From Helianthus annuus (taxonomy: Eukaryota; Streptophyta; Magnoliopsida; Asterales; Asteraceae): a stretch of 64,000 bases of DNA. The notes below the pieces were generated by a model. It did no database searches, was not told the DNA's origin, and worked only from the letters and a program-made list of their open reading frames with translations. Positions 35,301-46,163 of this stretch are shown piece by piece. How positions within the stretch are numbered: position 1 is the first letter of the stretch; each line of letters opens with the position of its first letter. The position numbers were made by a program, and so were the translations under genes. Location: NCBI RefSeq assembly GCF_002127325.2, contig NC_035435.2:12593893-12657892 (forward strand), given 5' to 3'.

Positions 35301-35667
35301 ATTCTTCGGAACTCGGCTCGTTACCTGGCAGTGCAAGAAACAAACTGCAGTTGCGCTCTCCACGTGTGAGGCTGAGTACGTCTCAGCTTCTAGCTGTTGC
35401 TCGCAGATCCTTTGGATCCAACAGCAGATGCGCGACTTCGGTTTGCAATTCTTGGATACACCGATATTTGTGGACAATGAAGCGGCCATAAATGTTACTA
35501 AAAATCCGGTTCACCATTCGAAAACCAAACACATTGAAATCCGTCATCATTTTATACGTGATTGCCATGAAAAGAAATTAATACGGATTGAACACGTGGG
35601 CACCGATGATCAGAAGGCTGATTTTTACACAAAACCTTTTGATAAAAAGATATTTACTATCTTTTGA
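32310..35667 (+). pseudogene. Pol of element E: protease, integrase, reverse transcriptase, RNase H (broken)
   Basis: After the TAA and six codons the AGAAQVDSF pol start appears. A two-base indel near 32355 shifts the frame to the protease (MDSGASRHMTG, 32365-32397). Integrase follows with an HHCC zinc region (HRKMGHIH ... CIACKKGK, about 32780-32905) and a core with MDLFGP, RSDNGTEF and QNGVAERKNRT (32970-33290). A TAA at 33544 and a frame change near 33720-33740 lead to reverse transcriptase (KKWVFKCKRDDRG near 34310, TAG at 34391, YVDDIIFGSTN near 34755). A frame change near 34925 leads to RNase H (ADSDFGSCKQNAKSTTAG, CEAEYVSAS), ending at 35667. Five lesions make it nonfunctional. Confidence 0.92.
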
Positions 35668-35936
35668 AGTTAAATGGGTTGAAAAATCTGCAATTTGGGA
35701 GGGTAATCGAATGTGAAGCCGAATTGGGCGGCGATCTGACATGAACCGTGTCGTGTTGTCATTTTTCTTTTGTACAGTTGTATTTCCTGCTTTTCGATAA
35801 AAACAAAAACACAAAAATATGTTTTAGTTTTAGGGGGAGATATTCGCAGAAAAATACAAAAACATGATAAAATCATAAAAATCCAAAAACATTAAAAAAA
35901 TGTCAAAAAGAGTTGTGTAGTATAGGGGAACTGATA

Positions 35937-36405
35937 GTACATCAGCTAGACGGGCACAGTACGCTAAAGAATTGTAATGTAAAAACGCAATTAAGCAGTT
36001 TCGCTAAAGATGTGCCGGTAGGTTCTTACAGAATTAGTAGACCAGTTTGGGATATAAACCTAAATTTAACTTGCGTTTTCGTGGGGAACACCTCCAGGAT
36101 ATATAGGTAACCCCTGAAATCCTGTTTGAAAGGTCCCGTATTCTGAGATACTAGGTCTTTATGCTCAGTGATATCTGGGGTATTATCCCGGGACTTCTGC
36201 TGTATGGAAATACTGACCTAGTCCCCGGATAATACTTTCCGCAAAAGCTTTGAAACATAAGCTTCACCCTCAGCAAGCTGATGAAACAATAAAATTGATA
36301 GTCGCTGTTGTTGAAAATGAAAGATCCTCTAAAGGGGACCCACCTTAAAGTCGAACCGTCATCTCTCTGCTGAACGGAAGTTCTGACCTGAGCTCTCACG
36401 GTTTC
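35937..36405 (+). ncRNA. Candidate structured RNA in the 3' region of E
   Basis: GTACATC (35937-35943) pairs with GATGTGC (36009-36015). Module 1 is GTATTATCC (36180-36188) with GGATAATAC (36227-36235), enclosing GTAT-GGAA-ATAC (36202-36213). ACTAGGTC (36150-36157) can also pair with GACCTAGT (36215-36222), crossing the outer stem. Module 2 is GAACCGT (36353-36359) with ACGGTTTC (36398-36405), enclosing GAAC-GGAA-GTTC (36372-36383). Each GGAA loop is followed by TGACCT. Element C has the same order with different but still complementary bases. Function is unknown. Confidence 0.6.
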
Positions 36406-37156
36406 GCATCTACCTCCAACAGATATCAGTTGTGATATATTCACCTGTATGACTGAATACTGGGATCCGGATACGGGAGTATATACTGAGGTGGGACACA
36501 TGTAAACGTTTAAGTCTTAAAACACTAATCACGTATCCCGAACAGATTGAAAGTTTTGTGAGAATTTAAGTGGATCAATATATCGGCAATCTACGCGAAC
36601 TGTTTAATGCTTAAAATGTAATATCAGCTTAACGGTACTTGTGTTCTGTCGGCAGCTGATATGATCCCCTAACACACTCGTAAAAATATTGTGTGTACAT
36701 AATTTCAGTTTGTCCAGTTAAAATCCAAAAAGATTTTCATTTCTCATTTTATTTTCGACAACCGATATTGGGGATTGGAAGATCAAAACCTATGTGCAGA
36801 ACATGTTAGAGGTTGATCAGGGTTGGGTAAGCTGGAGATTGCAAACTGTGATTGGTATTGTGTTTGAAAGTTAAAATGTGTGAATGTTTGAAATGTTCGA
36901 AAGTTCATTCATTTGAACTATTTTTGAAAAGAAACATCTGTATATTTCATAAATCTGATCATCCAAGGCCATTAATTTGGACTTGGTGGGTCAAACAGTT
37001 GACCAAGGTCATTGACTTAGACTTGGTCAGCTGGGTGTCACAATGCTTAATCGGAAAAATAAAAAATTGAATAAAAATGAAGTTTTTTTGAAAAAGTCAA
37101 AACAGGTTCGCTCTTTTGTCACTCATGGTTCGCTTTTACGTCAAAGGTAACATGAT
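36406..37156 (+). other. Noncoding spacer of E before the internal promoter
   Basis: No gene is seen. The first part still aligns with C (CTGAGGTGGGACAC near 36488, CAGCTGATATGATC near 36653). Two repeats near 36965-37025 share a TGGACTTGG/AGACTTGG pattern. Copies of the element word begin at 37104 and 37127. Confidence 0.5.
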
Positions 37157-37216
37157 GGTCCGCTCTTGTGGTACATGTCATATAAGCGGACCTATCCCCA
37201 TATATATATATATAAC
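37157..37216 (+). promoter_or_regulatory. Internal promoter of E resembling its own LTR U3
   Basis: GGTCCGCT (37157-37164) and AGCGGACC (37185-37192) bracket CTTGTGGTACATGTCATAT, very like the right arm of the LTR hairpin. A TATATATA run starts at 37201, exactly eight bases after GGACC as in the LTR. The downstream sequence leads to ATG 37375 in a good Kozak context (CAACCATGGG). I infer a second transcription start serving the extra ORF. Confidence 0.65.
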
Positions 37217-37374
37217 ACAGGGGTCCACTTATATTGTCATTACACACATCATTCCGGTCCGCTTTTTCGACTTATTCTCTGAGGCGATTTCGAGCGATCC
37301 TGTTTCAAATTCAAGTTTACCCATTGTTTTTCCCTTATCTCATCATTTCCTGTTAGATTATCACACTTTCAACC

Positions 37375-40300
37375 ATGGGCAAGGTAAGTAACCGTTTAAT
37401 TTCTGCCAATTTCATGTCTAATCTGTGTGTCGGCTATCTGTTTTTGAACGAACCATTTGTTTGGGTGCTTAACTGTCATATTGGGTAAATTGAACATATG
37501 ATTGATGTCATCTGATGTTGTAGATCATAGTATTGTGCTTAAATGTTATCAATTTTACTGATTTGTGATGAATGTCGATGATGTGTATATTCAGGCTTAG
37601 ATCTAGGAGTGTGGGGAGACCTAAGATGAAATTAAAAGTCACCCTAGGTCTCAGAATCTTGTATAGAATATGATTTTAAGTTCAATTTGTAGGTTTGATC
37701 TATTTTTAGTGGTGTTACTATAGGTCCACTTGTGCAGACAGTTTAGGTCCGCTTATAAGTACAGTGTAGATTCACTCATACAGACAACATCAGATCCGCT
37801 TTTATGTTCACTATGTGGTCCGCTTTTAGCGTATTTTGTATAGTGGTTTGCTCATTCATGCTAGACATGGTTCGCTTTTTAGTCTAGATAAAGATAGGTT
37901 CGCTTTTTAGTCACACAGTTGGTCCGCTCATGTTTACACTATGAGGTCCGCTTTTGTGTACCTTGTAGGGTTCGCTTATGTGTGCAAAGTTTGTAGGGTT
38001 CACTCATATGTACTGACATTGTTTCGCTTATGTTTCCTTTATATGGTCCGCTCCAAGGACATATCTGGTCCGCTTTAAGGTCCAGGTTGAATTTCAATGT
38101 ATGAAATTTTTCTAAGTGTTCTAATTCATGGTTTCTGTGTTTGTTGTGCAGTCTTCATCGAATGTTTTATTTGACCCTGTACACAACAGTTGTTGTGATC
38201 TGGATGTCGAGAAAAATCCCGAATTGAAGAATTTCAGTAGCATCTCGGATTTTATGGACCGAATTCCCATTAAAAAGGCGCTAACGGATCAACGGCCTAT
38301 CTATAGGTCTCATTTAAGTCGTTTCTGGAAAAATGCTACATACGACGAGCAAAGCAAAGTGATCTCTTCGGTGGTTGAAGTGCATGGGAAGTTAGAAACA
38401 ATTCTAGTGACTGAAGCTTTAGTACGTGAAGTTGTCAATTTTCCCGATGAAGCAAATTATCCTACACGGTTTCCCGAGAGGATGGTGAAAGGGTGCATGC
38501 TGAGGTTGGGATACAGAGGAGCTTTAAATACCAGAAATTATTTGAAGTCGAAGTTTCAGAAGTCGTTCAAGTTTCTCATTCATTGTATTCTGATTTCTTT
38601 AAGTCACACGAAGGGAAGTTATGACCAAATGAGAGATTATCAGATGAACATGTTGAGTGCTTTAGTATTGAACAAGAAATATAACTTTTCTCATATAGTG
38701 TTTCACTACATGGCGGAGAATATTACTACAAATGTTAGAACGTGGAAATATCCTAGGTTTGTGCAAATGTTGATCGATCATGCGTATCCGGAAATTGATA
38801 GGAACATTAAGGATGATCTATTGGTGCAAGCTCATATGTCGAACAACACTTTGAAGCAGTTGGTGAAGTACCATCCAAATCATCCAGAGCCAGATATTGT
38901 CGTTGAAAATTTTGGCTTTATCAAAGATGTGAAGTATGTTGATCCTGATCCAGAGAATCATCAGAACTGGAGGAATCAGGAAGAAATGAAAGAGGCATTC
39001 TACGCTGATGAGCTGAAGATTCTGGAAAAAATCAAAACCGTAAAGAATGAATGGTACGTGAAAGAATCTGGAAGGAGACGCAGATTGGCGACTCCTACAA
39101 CAGAACAAGGTGAAGGATCATCGTCTAAACCAAAGAAGAAACAAAAGAAAAAGGCTCAAACTATGTTGGTTGATGAACCTGAGGATGATATTCCTATTGT
39201 TGATGTTGAAAAGGAACAAGAGGTGACTGCTGGAGAAGATTTATTGTTTGATGCAGATATGCTTGAGACAGATACAGATTTTGTTGAAAATGTTGTGCAG
39301 ACTGTTACTACTGATATTCAGAAAGAGAAAGAGAAGGTGATAGATGATATTGAAGGCGATGACGTTGATAAAGATACAACTAGTTCTTCAAGTTCATCAG
39401 AAGATGAAGTTGTAGATGAGGTTGAACGTGAAAGAAGAATGAATGAGGAGATTGAACCAGAAAAGTTGATCAGGAAGAGGAAGAGGCAAGAAAAGAATGA
39501 TGCTCCTTATGTTCCTTCACCGGAGCACGTTTCTGAGTCGCAATCAACTCCTCGAGGTAGAAAGAAAGCTGCTGGTCGTAAGAGAGCTACTCCGAAGGTT
39601 AGAGTGTCAAAGAGACCTCAAAAGATTATGCAGAAGCCTCCTACACCACCGCATGAACCAACACCATCACAATCACCGATTAGCAACTCACCACCAAGAC
39701 AACCTACTGCTCCACAACAATCATCACCACCCAGACTTCCCACACCTCCAAGACAACCATCACCTACTCCTCAATCAACACCACCATTACAACAACCATT
39801 TGTCACTTCACAAGATATCTTCGGCGCACCTCCACTCACCCAAGTACAACCTGGTTCTTCTAGTAGAGGTCTTCTGACACCGCAAGATAACCTGCTAGAT
39901 GTTGGAGATTTCGATTTTGCAAACACTTCTCAAGTTAGAAATGTTGAAAGAAAAGTTGAAGAAGTTGTTGCAGAAAACAAAAGGTTGGCAGCTGAGAACA
40001 AGAAGGTAGCTGATAGAGAAAAACTTCTTGCAGTTCGTGTGCAGAAGTTAGAGAGTGAAAATAAAGAATTGGCAAAGAAAGTTGATGCTGATCAGACTGA
40101 AATCGATATTCTAAGAGTTCGCATGTCTGAGCTTGAAGAAGAGAAGAATCGACGTGATGGTCAGAACCAATATTTCAAGCTTAAGAACAAAGAGCTTGCA
40201 GCAGCTAAAGCGTTAAGTGATCATGAAGTCTATATGCTGAATAGAGTGGTCAAAAGTATGCTTGGAACGTCAGTCAATCAAAGGTTTGAAGAGTTGAAAG

Positions 40301-41766
40301 TAGAAGACCTTCGTGCTGAACGTCAAGCTGAACTTGAAAGGCAGATGAAAGATAAGGGTAAAGGAGTTGAAGGAAGTTCATCTGTGCCTGAAATGGCTCT
40401 AGTACCTTCAATGGTTACCGAGAATCCTGAACCGATATCTGCAGTTTCTGGTCTGTTTGAAGAAGAAAATCCAATGCATGAGTTGATAGGTGATGAAGAC
40501 GAGGAAGTTGATGAAGAGGATGATGAAGAAGATGATGATGATGAAGTAGTATTCTCTGCTAGCAGTCATAATTCAAAAGGTAACGATGATGATGATGCTG
40601 CAGGTGGTACTGGTGTGAGGGTTACAGAAGCTTCTACCGAGAAAGTAGTTGAAGATCTGATGAATGATATAGTTAACGAAGAGTCTGGGGAAGCTGCTGG
40701 AAAGGGGGAGTCTAGTAAGTCGCAGATAGTTGAGCATTCTGAACAATTGTTCTTGCGCTTAGATGTTTACAGAGAAATGCTGAAAGATGTAAATCCCGAT
40801 ATCCAATTCGACTTTGAAAAAGATTTGGAATCGTTTGATGTTAATAAACAGCCAGATTACTCGTATAAGTATGTTGAAGAGGCTGATCTTTATGATAGAG
40901 TTGAAGTAGAGGAGTGTTCGGATAGTGAAGATGTCACTGAAGATACTTCTAAGTATCCAACTCTAATGGAATTCTTCGTAGCAGAGAACAGGGAAGAGTT
41001 GAGACAGAAAGTTACTGAAGCTGTGAATGAAAAGGTGTTTGAGAATCTGAAGAAAGATGTTGAGAAAGAAAGTCGATCGAATGTTGAAAAAGAAGATCGA
41101 TCAAAGTGGTTCAAAGACAGTCATGAGAGAAAGTTCAGAAGGCCATTGAAGTACTTTCAACGTGACAGAACTTTTTCTCTCGATGACATAATCAGTTGGG
41201 GATTTCTGCCGCAGGTGAATGCGTATGCCATCCGTAGAGAGTATGGAGTCCAATATTTCAAACGTCTATATGACATTATGTCATTACCATGGTGGGACGT
41301 TGATGAATTGTCGAAAGTTAGGAGCCTGGATTACCCTGTGAGGAAGAATGACGCGGTGATGTGGGGTTACATTAAGTACGAGTCACTAAAAGAGTGTCGA
41401 AAGTGGAAGCCTCATCATCCTAGACGTGTTCAAAGGGTAGATCCAGAGACTGGAGTTACTGAAACAATACTGAATGTTAAGCCTCCAAGAACAATGAGAA
41501 CAATTCCTATGCCTCAAATGGAGCAGGAATTCTACAAAGGCTTTATGGATTGGGTATACAGCTGCATAACAACTGAAGCGATCATATCTTACAGAGCTGG
41601 TGGTGAAATTAGAGAAATTCACGTCTGTGATCCAATGTGGTTGGTTAACTGCTCAGCGAAAGACATAGAATGCTTGTTCATTAACAAGATCCGTTATAAG
41701 CCAGCAGACAAAGAGCAAGCTCAACAATTTCAACGTGTAGTTTCACTGTGCTTTCAGAAAGCATAA
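37375..41766 (+). CDS. Long extra ORF of copia element E (two exons, about 1208 codons)
   Basis: Exon 1 is ATGGGCAAG (37375-37383) and exon 2 starts at 38152 in phase. Residues about 20-280 form a conserved-looking domain (SDFMDRIPIKKALTD, SRFWKNATYDEQSKV, NKKYNFSHIVFHYM). I recall similar hypothetical proteins annotated in Asteraceae genomes but cannot verify this. Then follow a Lys-rich patch (KPKKKQKKKAQ), acidic linkers, an AT-hook-like basic region (RGRKKAAGRKRATPK, about residue 490), a Pro/Gln-rich segment (about 515-590), a coiled coil (about 610-735), an Asp/Glu run (about 785-800), and a C-terminal domain (about 980-1208) containing LPWWDVDELSK. No signal peptide or membrane helix is seen, so 'envelope' is not supported and nuclear signals are more likely. 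A frame change at the very end may remove about 40 residues. Function is unknown. Confidence 0.75.
37384..38151 (+). other. Candidate 768-nt intron in the E extra ORF
   Basis: The donor AAG|GTAAGT is a perfect plant consensus and the acceptor TTGTTGTGCAG ends at 38151. The exons join in frame. The intron carries about 16 copies of the GGTTCGCT/GGTCCGCT word between 37725 and 38080. An unspliced start at 38128 would also be in frame but lacks the Kozak context. Confidence 0.75.
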
Positions 41767-42040
41767 ACTCTGAGAGCAAGTGGAAATCTTCATGGTGGTC
41801 GTTAGACGAAAAGATGAAGAGGAAAGCGAAGCGTGAGCGCGAACGTGAAAATCAGAGGATTGAAGAAAAGTGAGGAATGTACATGAAAATGCAAGCTGAT
41901 GAAGAGAAAGCGAGAAAGAAGTTAAATGAAAGAATCAGTGTTGAGCTGAGCAAGAAGCCGAAACCAAAGGAAGAATCGTACAAAGCTATCTGAAGACCTA
42001 CAGACAAGACAAAGACTGCGGCTTCATCCAAGGGGGAGTT
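41767..42040 (+). other. Tail after the extra ORF and polypurine tract of E
   Basis: A Lys/Arg/Glu-rich frame (EKMKRKAKREREREN) continues in another phase to about 41873, suggesting a lost base near 41755-41765. A further charged stretch reaches about 41990. The polypurine tract AAGGGGGAGTT is at 42030-42040. Confidence 0.6.
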
Positions 42041-42489
42041 TGTTGGTGCATAATGTCTAAAGCCTGCGTCTTAGTCGTACTAGATTAATGTATAGGGTCT
42101 GGATAGGTTGATTTTGTATAGTTCAGGGGTTAAATATGAAAATATGTGTTTTGAATGTAACAGGTTCGCTTATGTGAACATGTGCCACAAAAGCGAACCT
42201 GCATTGAAGGAGATCCGCTTTTGTGGCATGTCACATAAGCAGACCAGAAAGTCTATATATACCCCTGTTGTGTCTTTCACTTGTAACAGTTCACGTCATC
42301 GGAGGTCGAAGTGCTGTCCGTACATTTGGTGAAATACAAGTGTGAAAGAGTGTTTAAAGTGTATCTCGTCTGTTTCTACTCACTTCTACCATTGTTTTGC
42401 TTTGTATCATGTCCTATATGTATTTCCGCGACATATATGGCACGCACTAGCTCTGATTGACTCGTTTTAGAGGTCACACTGATCCTACA
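42041..42489 (+). repeat. 3' LTR of element E
   Basis: A 449-bp copy of 27337-27785 with two substitutions seen by eye (TATAAC to TGTAAC, and AGCGGACC to AGCAGACC). TATAT follows. Confidence 0.95.
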
Positions 42490-42626
42490 TATATCATGCG
42501 TGGTGATGAAAGAAACTTGTTCCGCCGTTTTGCAAAACCGTCAGCCCACGAAAATGGGAGATCCGGGTAGTTTTACGCTCCCGTGTTTGATTGGAAACAT
42601 GTCTGTTAGCCATGCATTGGCTGACT
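42490..42626 (+). pseudogene. Short gag-protease fragment of element B between E and F
   Basis: These 137 bp, including one TSD copy from each neighbour, continue B's reading frame. They hold an LQNRQPTKMGDPGSFTLPC-like pattern typical of Athila protease N-termini, and the frame resumes at 56609. The catalytic Asp region is split exactly by the insertion of F. Confidence 0.85.
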
Positions 42627-45600
42627 TGTCACACCCCTAATTTCCACGTGTCACCGGTGGGCCCGGTGGGGGAGTATCGTGACGTAGTTGATATCATCAT
42701 GGTCAAACAACACAAATTATAATGCACAGCGGAAGCAATAAAAATAGATTTACTTCAACCAACAAATGTAATATCAAAGTATCACAAGTAGTTGAAATAG
42801 ATCCACAGGCGGATCAAAATAAAAAGGAGAAAATTGTTCAACAGATAACTGCATCCCAAAGTTTGCGAGACTCTATGATGCTAAGGAGAAACCAGCCTAT
42901 TCCGTGTAGATCCTGCACTTAATCTTTTTGGGGAAAATACGTCAGTTTGCACTGGTAAATACAATTTAACCGACTCATTTTGAAAAGGTTTAAAAATTGA
43001 TTTGAATGCACAAGGCACAAAACATTTTATAACTTGGGAATAATTAATCAAAGTTAAACTTGTAAAAGAATTACATGTTCGTTATGCGTTCGGTCGCCCG
43101 GGTCGTGCAGGGTTTAAGGTTAATTGACACACCACTCAGTATAAATCCGCGGCGGGAAGCCAACGTTTATACCTTAATAAATATGGACACATTACCGGGT
43201 GTACGCCTACACCCGGGTGTCAAGGTCGTGGCCATTTCTTAAAATGATGCCAAGGATATCCGGGACATGGTCATTAAGCTCCCAAAGGCGTAAAACAAAC
43301 AAAACCAGTTTTCAAACGGGTCACATTGATAATACCCAACTACTAATAAGTTAGGGTCAATTGCCCGACCAAGCGGTATTTTATATACCGTACCCCCAAG
43401 CCCGTATAACGGAAAATAAGTTAAAAGTATTTACCTGAGCAAGTATAAACCACAAAAGCAAAATGCAAGTGTCTTTTACTGGGCTCCTATTCTGGAACGA
43501 AGGTTTATAATAACCTATTAGAATCCTAACGGGTCTTTTAACATAGCCTAAGCTTAGACCGGTTAGTTTCGAAGGATAAACATGGTTTAATCGCGAGGAA
43601 AGCGAAAACCGAAAAGGAATGTGACTTAGACCCGACAAGTTTGGAGACTTGTATAATATGGGTAAACTAAATACATTCTGAATTTTGAGACTAAGATGAT
43701 ACGGTTTGACCCGCTTCGGCTAATGTGCATAAACTAGTCACATATGCCGATCCGAACGCGAAAGTGCGTAACAGGTAACCATATAAATCATATACAAGTT
43801 TCCTGAGATTATATGCACCAAATATGTTGTAATATCAGTAAGATAAGTCCTATTATGCCCCAAATGATTTTGAACTCCAATTACGCCCCATAAGGGCATT
43901 TTGGTAATTTTACATAAGCTTAAAAGGTTAAAACCGGAGATCTGAGTTCTCAACTTTAGTTTACTGTTATAATATGAAATTTCACAAAATATATCAGTAG
44001 GTATTAGACCTTATGTATAAAAACTAGTTTTGACATATACTATGTCGTAAAAATGCCTAAAAAAGGCGATTTGGAGCCATTTCCGGGTTTTAAAAGAAAA
44101 GCTGATATTTTTATAATTCCAGAAGGCTCAAAATAATATATTTAACATAACAAATCAGTAGACAATGGTTTGGGGTCAAAAGGTTTTGAAAAACTCATTT
44201 TATGGTCTAAAATGGCAAAACCGGCATAAGCCGAGTTAAGCTTAAAACCTTATGTTATGCTCAGCCTAAAAATAAATAAAAATCTTTAAAATTCCCAAAA
44301 TATTATTATATAACAGTGGATATAAGGTTTTGATATAAAATTTGAGTCTAGATAAGTTACATGCTAATTACGCTAACTATTTACTAAGAAAGCTTATATT
44401 TGCGCTAATGAGCATAACTCCTAACCTAGACCTCAAATTGATGTCAAATTTTGGGGACAAGTCTATAATTCAGTAACTAAGATGTCTACCCTTTTTATTC
44501 TCAAAAATCATGATTTATGGACATTTGGGCATAATGGTCAACATATGGGCATTTAACGGAAACATGCATACGATCAAGATATCTAATGAACCAAGTTGTA
44601 TAATCACAGGAGGATATACTAACATGTTATTAGGTCCAAAAGAAGCTCTAAGGCAATCTTAATCTAGACTAAAACGGGTCAGAACTGAAAGTCAAAGCGA
44701 AAGTCAAACTATGCGACTTTCGGTTCCAAACCGGGTCTAAGCAGAAAATTGTCGAGTGGAACATGTTGGAACATGTTCTTACATTACTTACCAAGTGACA
44801 TTAATGTTAAAACAGGTTGCATGCGTCCTACATTGCTAATTATAAGTTAATTTGAAGTTAAGCGTTCTGTTGACTTTTTATAGTTAGCTTTGACTCGACA
44901 TTTGACATGCTTAGAGTGGGAATATGGAAATACCCTTTTAAGGGTTTGTTACCCACCTAATTACCTACTTAAAGGTATGTTTAATTCGTGATTTGACAGA
45001 GCACAATTTAATTAATCATGAAGTCAAACCTTAATTACGACGGTTTGACTTTTACTTAATTAACTAAGCTAAAGTGGATTAAGGGAGGTTAAGGGTACTT
45101 ACAAGAGTCCTAAGAAGGATTTGGGACCTTAAGAAAAATGGTTGCTGTCCAGGAAAGCTCCAGAGAATTCTTGAACCCAAGTCCAAAGTGAGCAAAGGAA
45201 ATGGTCACACCTCATGCCCTTATATAGTGAACTTAGATGGTCCAAGATTATGACAAGCAAGCCTACAATGGTTGGGGGATCACCCCAGGTGTCCCTAGAG
45301 GGCTAAATACTGCCTAGCAAGCCCCTGAATTCAGAAACCATCGTTTTAAGTCGGTGCAACGGGCTGGACAGGCAGCTGTCCAAAAACTGCTGCCAGCGAC
45401 GGTTTTACGGACCGTAAGCTTAAGGCCTTGCGGTCCGTAAGAACCTCTTGCGGACCGTAAGCTAAAATGGCTACGGTCCGTAACCGACCCTTGCTGAAAA
45501 CGCCCAGGTACCCTCCTTACGGACCGTAAGCTTGGGGCCTTGCGGTCCGTAAGAGGTGGTCAGAGGACAAAAATTTTAAAACTTTTAAGTCTTGACCATG

Positions 45601-46127
45601 CAACTTTCAAATGTCGAAACATCAGACTTTTACTGCAAGTAGGGTCCACCATTGTCAGGTTTTGCATGCTTGCATGAATATTGATACCTTGGAACCTTAT
45701 GGCAACTTTAATTTGACGGAAACATCAAGAATAAGTCCTTGGATTCTCATGTTAGTTGGCCAAGGTAATTAACTATTTTGACTCATTCTTATAAGACTTT
45801 TATTTAGCATTATTAGTAGTAACATTCCTGCCAAATCTCGAGTTCACATAAAAGATGGAACTTTATTTATTTGGAAACGACCGGTTATCATATAGGATGA
45901 TTTTCAAAAGATTTAAGGATCTTGGGATTTATAAAAATTTGGGTCGCTCAGAGGTGATTTAATAACATGTCGCCCTTGGGTCGTTCAGAGGTATTTTAAA
46001 TAACATGACGCCCCTTTTAAAAGAAATCCTACCTAATCATCTTTTATTTAATCCGGTTTTTCTGACACGTCTGTCTCTCATGACACGTGTCCTTATTTTA
46101 TTGGACAGGAATTTTCGAGGTGTTACA
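42627..46127 (-). repeat. 3' LTR of element F
   Basis: A 3501-bp LTR that on the element strand starts TGTAACACCTCG and ends GGGGTGTGACA. It is noncoding and AT-rich except for the GC palindrome cluster at 45405-45553. Confidence 0.95.
45219..45553 (-). promoter_or_regulatory. U3 of F: three palindrome pairs and TATA box
   Basis: Thirteen-base TTACGGACCGTAA-type palindromes start at 45405/45428, 45448/45471 and 45517/45540. Each pair is exactly 23 bp apart. On the element strand they lie upstream of CTATATAAGG (45219-45227), about 180 bp away. The 5' LTR has the same cluster at 55885-56033 with its TATA box near 55700. Confidence 0.65.
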
Positions 46128-46141
46128 TCCTCACCCCCTTA
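46128..46141 (-). other. Polypurine tract of F
   Basis: On the element strand an AAGGGGGTGAGGA run ends directly before the 3' LTR. Confidence 0.85.
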
Positions 46142-46163
46142 AAAGAAATCTCGACCTCGAGAT

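Larger units (their letters stand above)
27337..42489 (+). mobile_element. Element E: SIRE-like Ty1/copia retrotransposon with a long 3' extra ORF
   Basis: Two 449-bp LTRs (27337-27785, 42041-42489) differ at only two sites by eye. The 5-bp TSD is TATAT (27332-27336, 42490-42494). A perfect tRNA-iMet primer site and the polypurine tract AAGGGGGAGTT are present. Length is 15,153 bp. Gag and pol have several breaks, while the extra ORF is essentially intact. The YVDDIIFGSTN reverse transcriptase box fits the SIRE lineage, although the LTRs are shorter than is usual there. Confidence 0.95.

Noticed and set aside
38152..41766. Calling the extra ORFs of E, B and D envelope proteins
   Set aside because: No signal peptide, cleavage site or membrane span is visible. 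Basic nuclear-type patches, coiled coils and acidic tails point elsewhere. Position alone is not enough.
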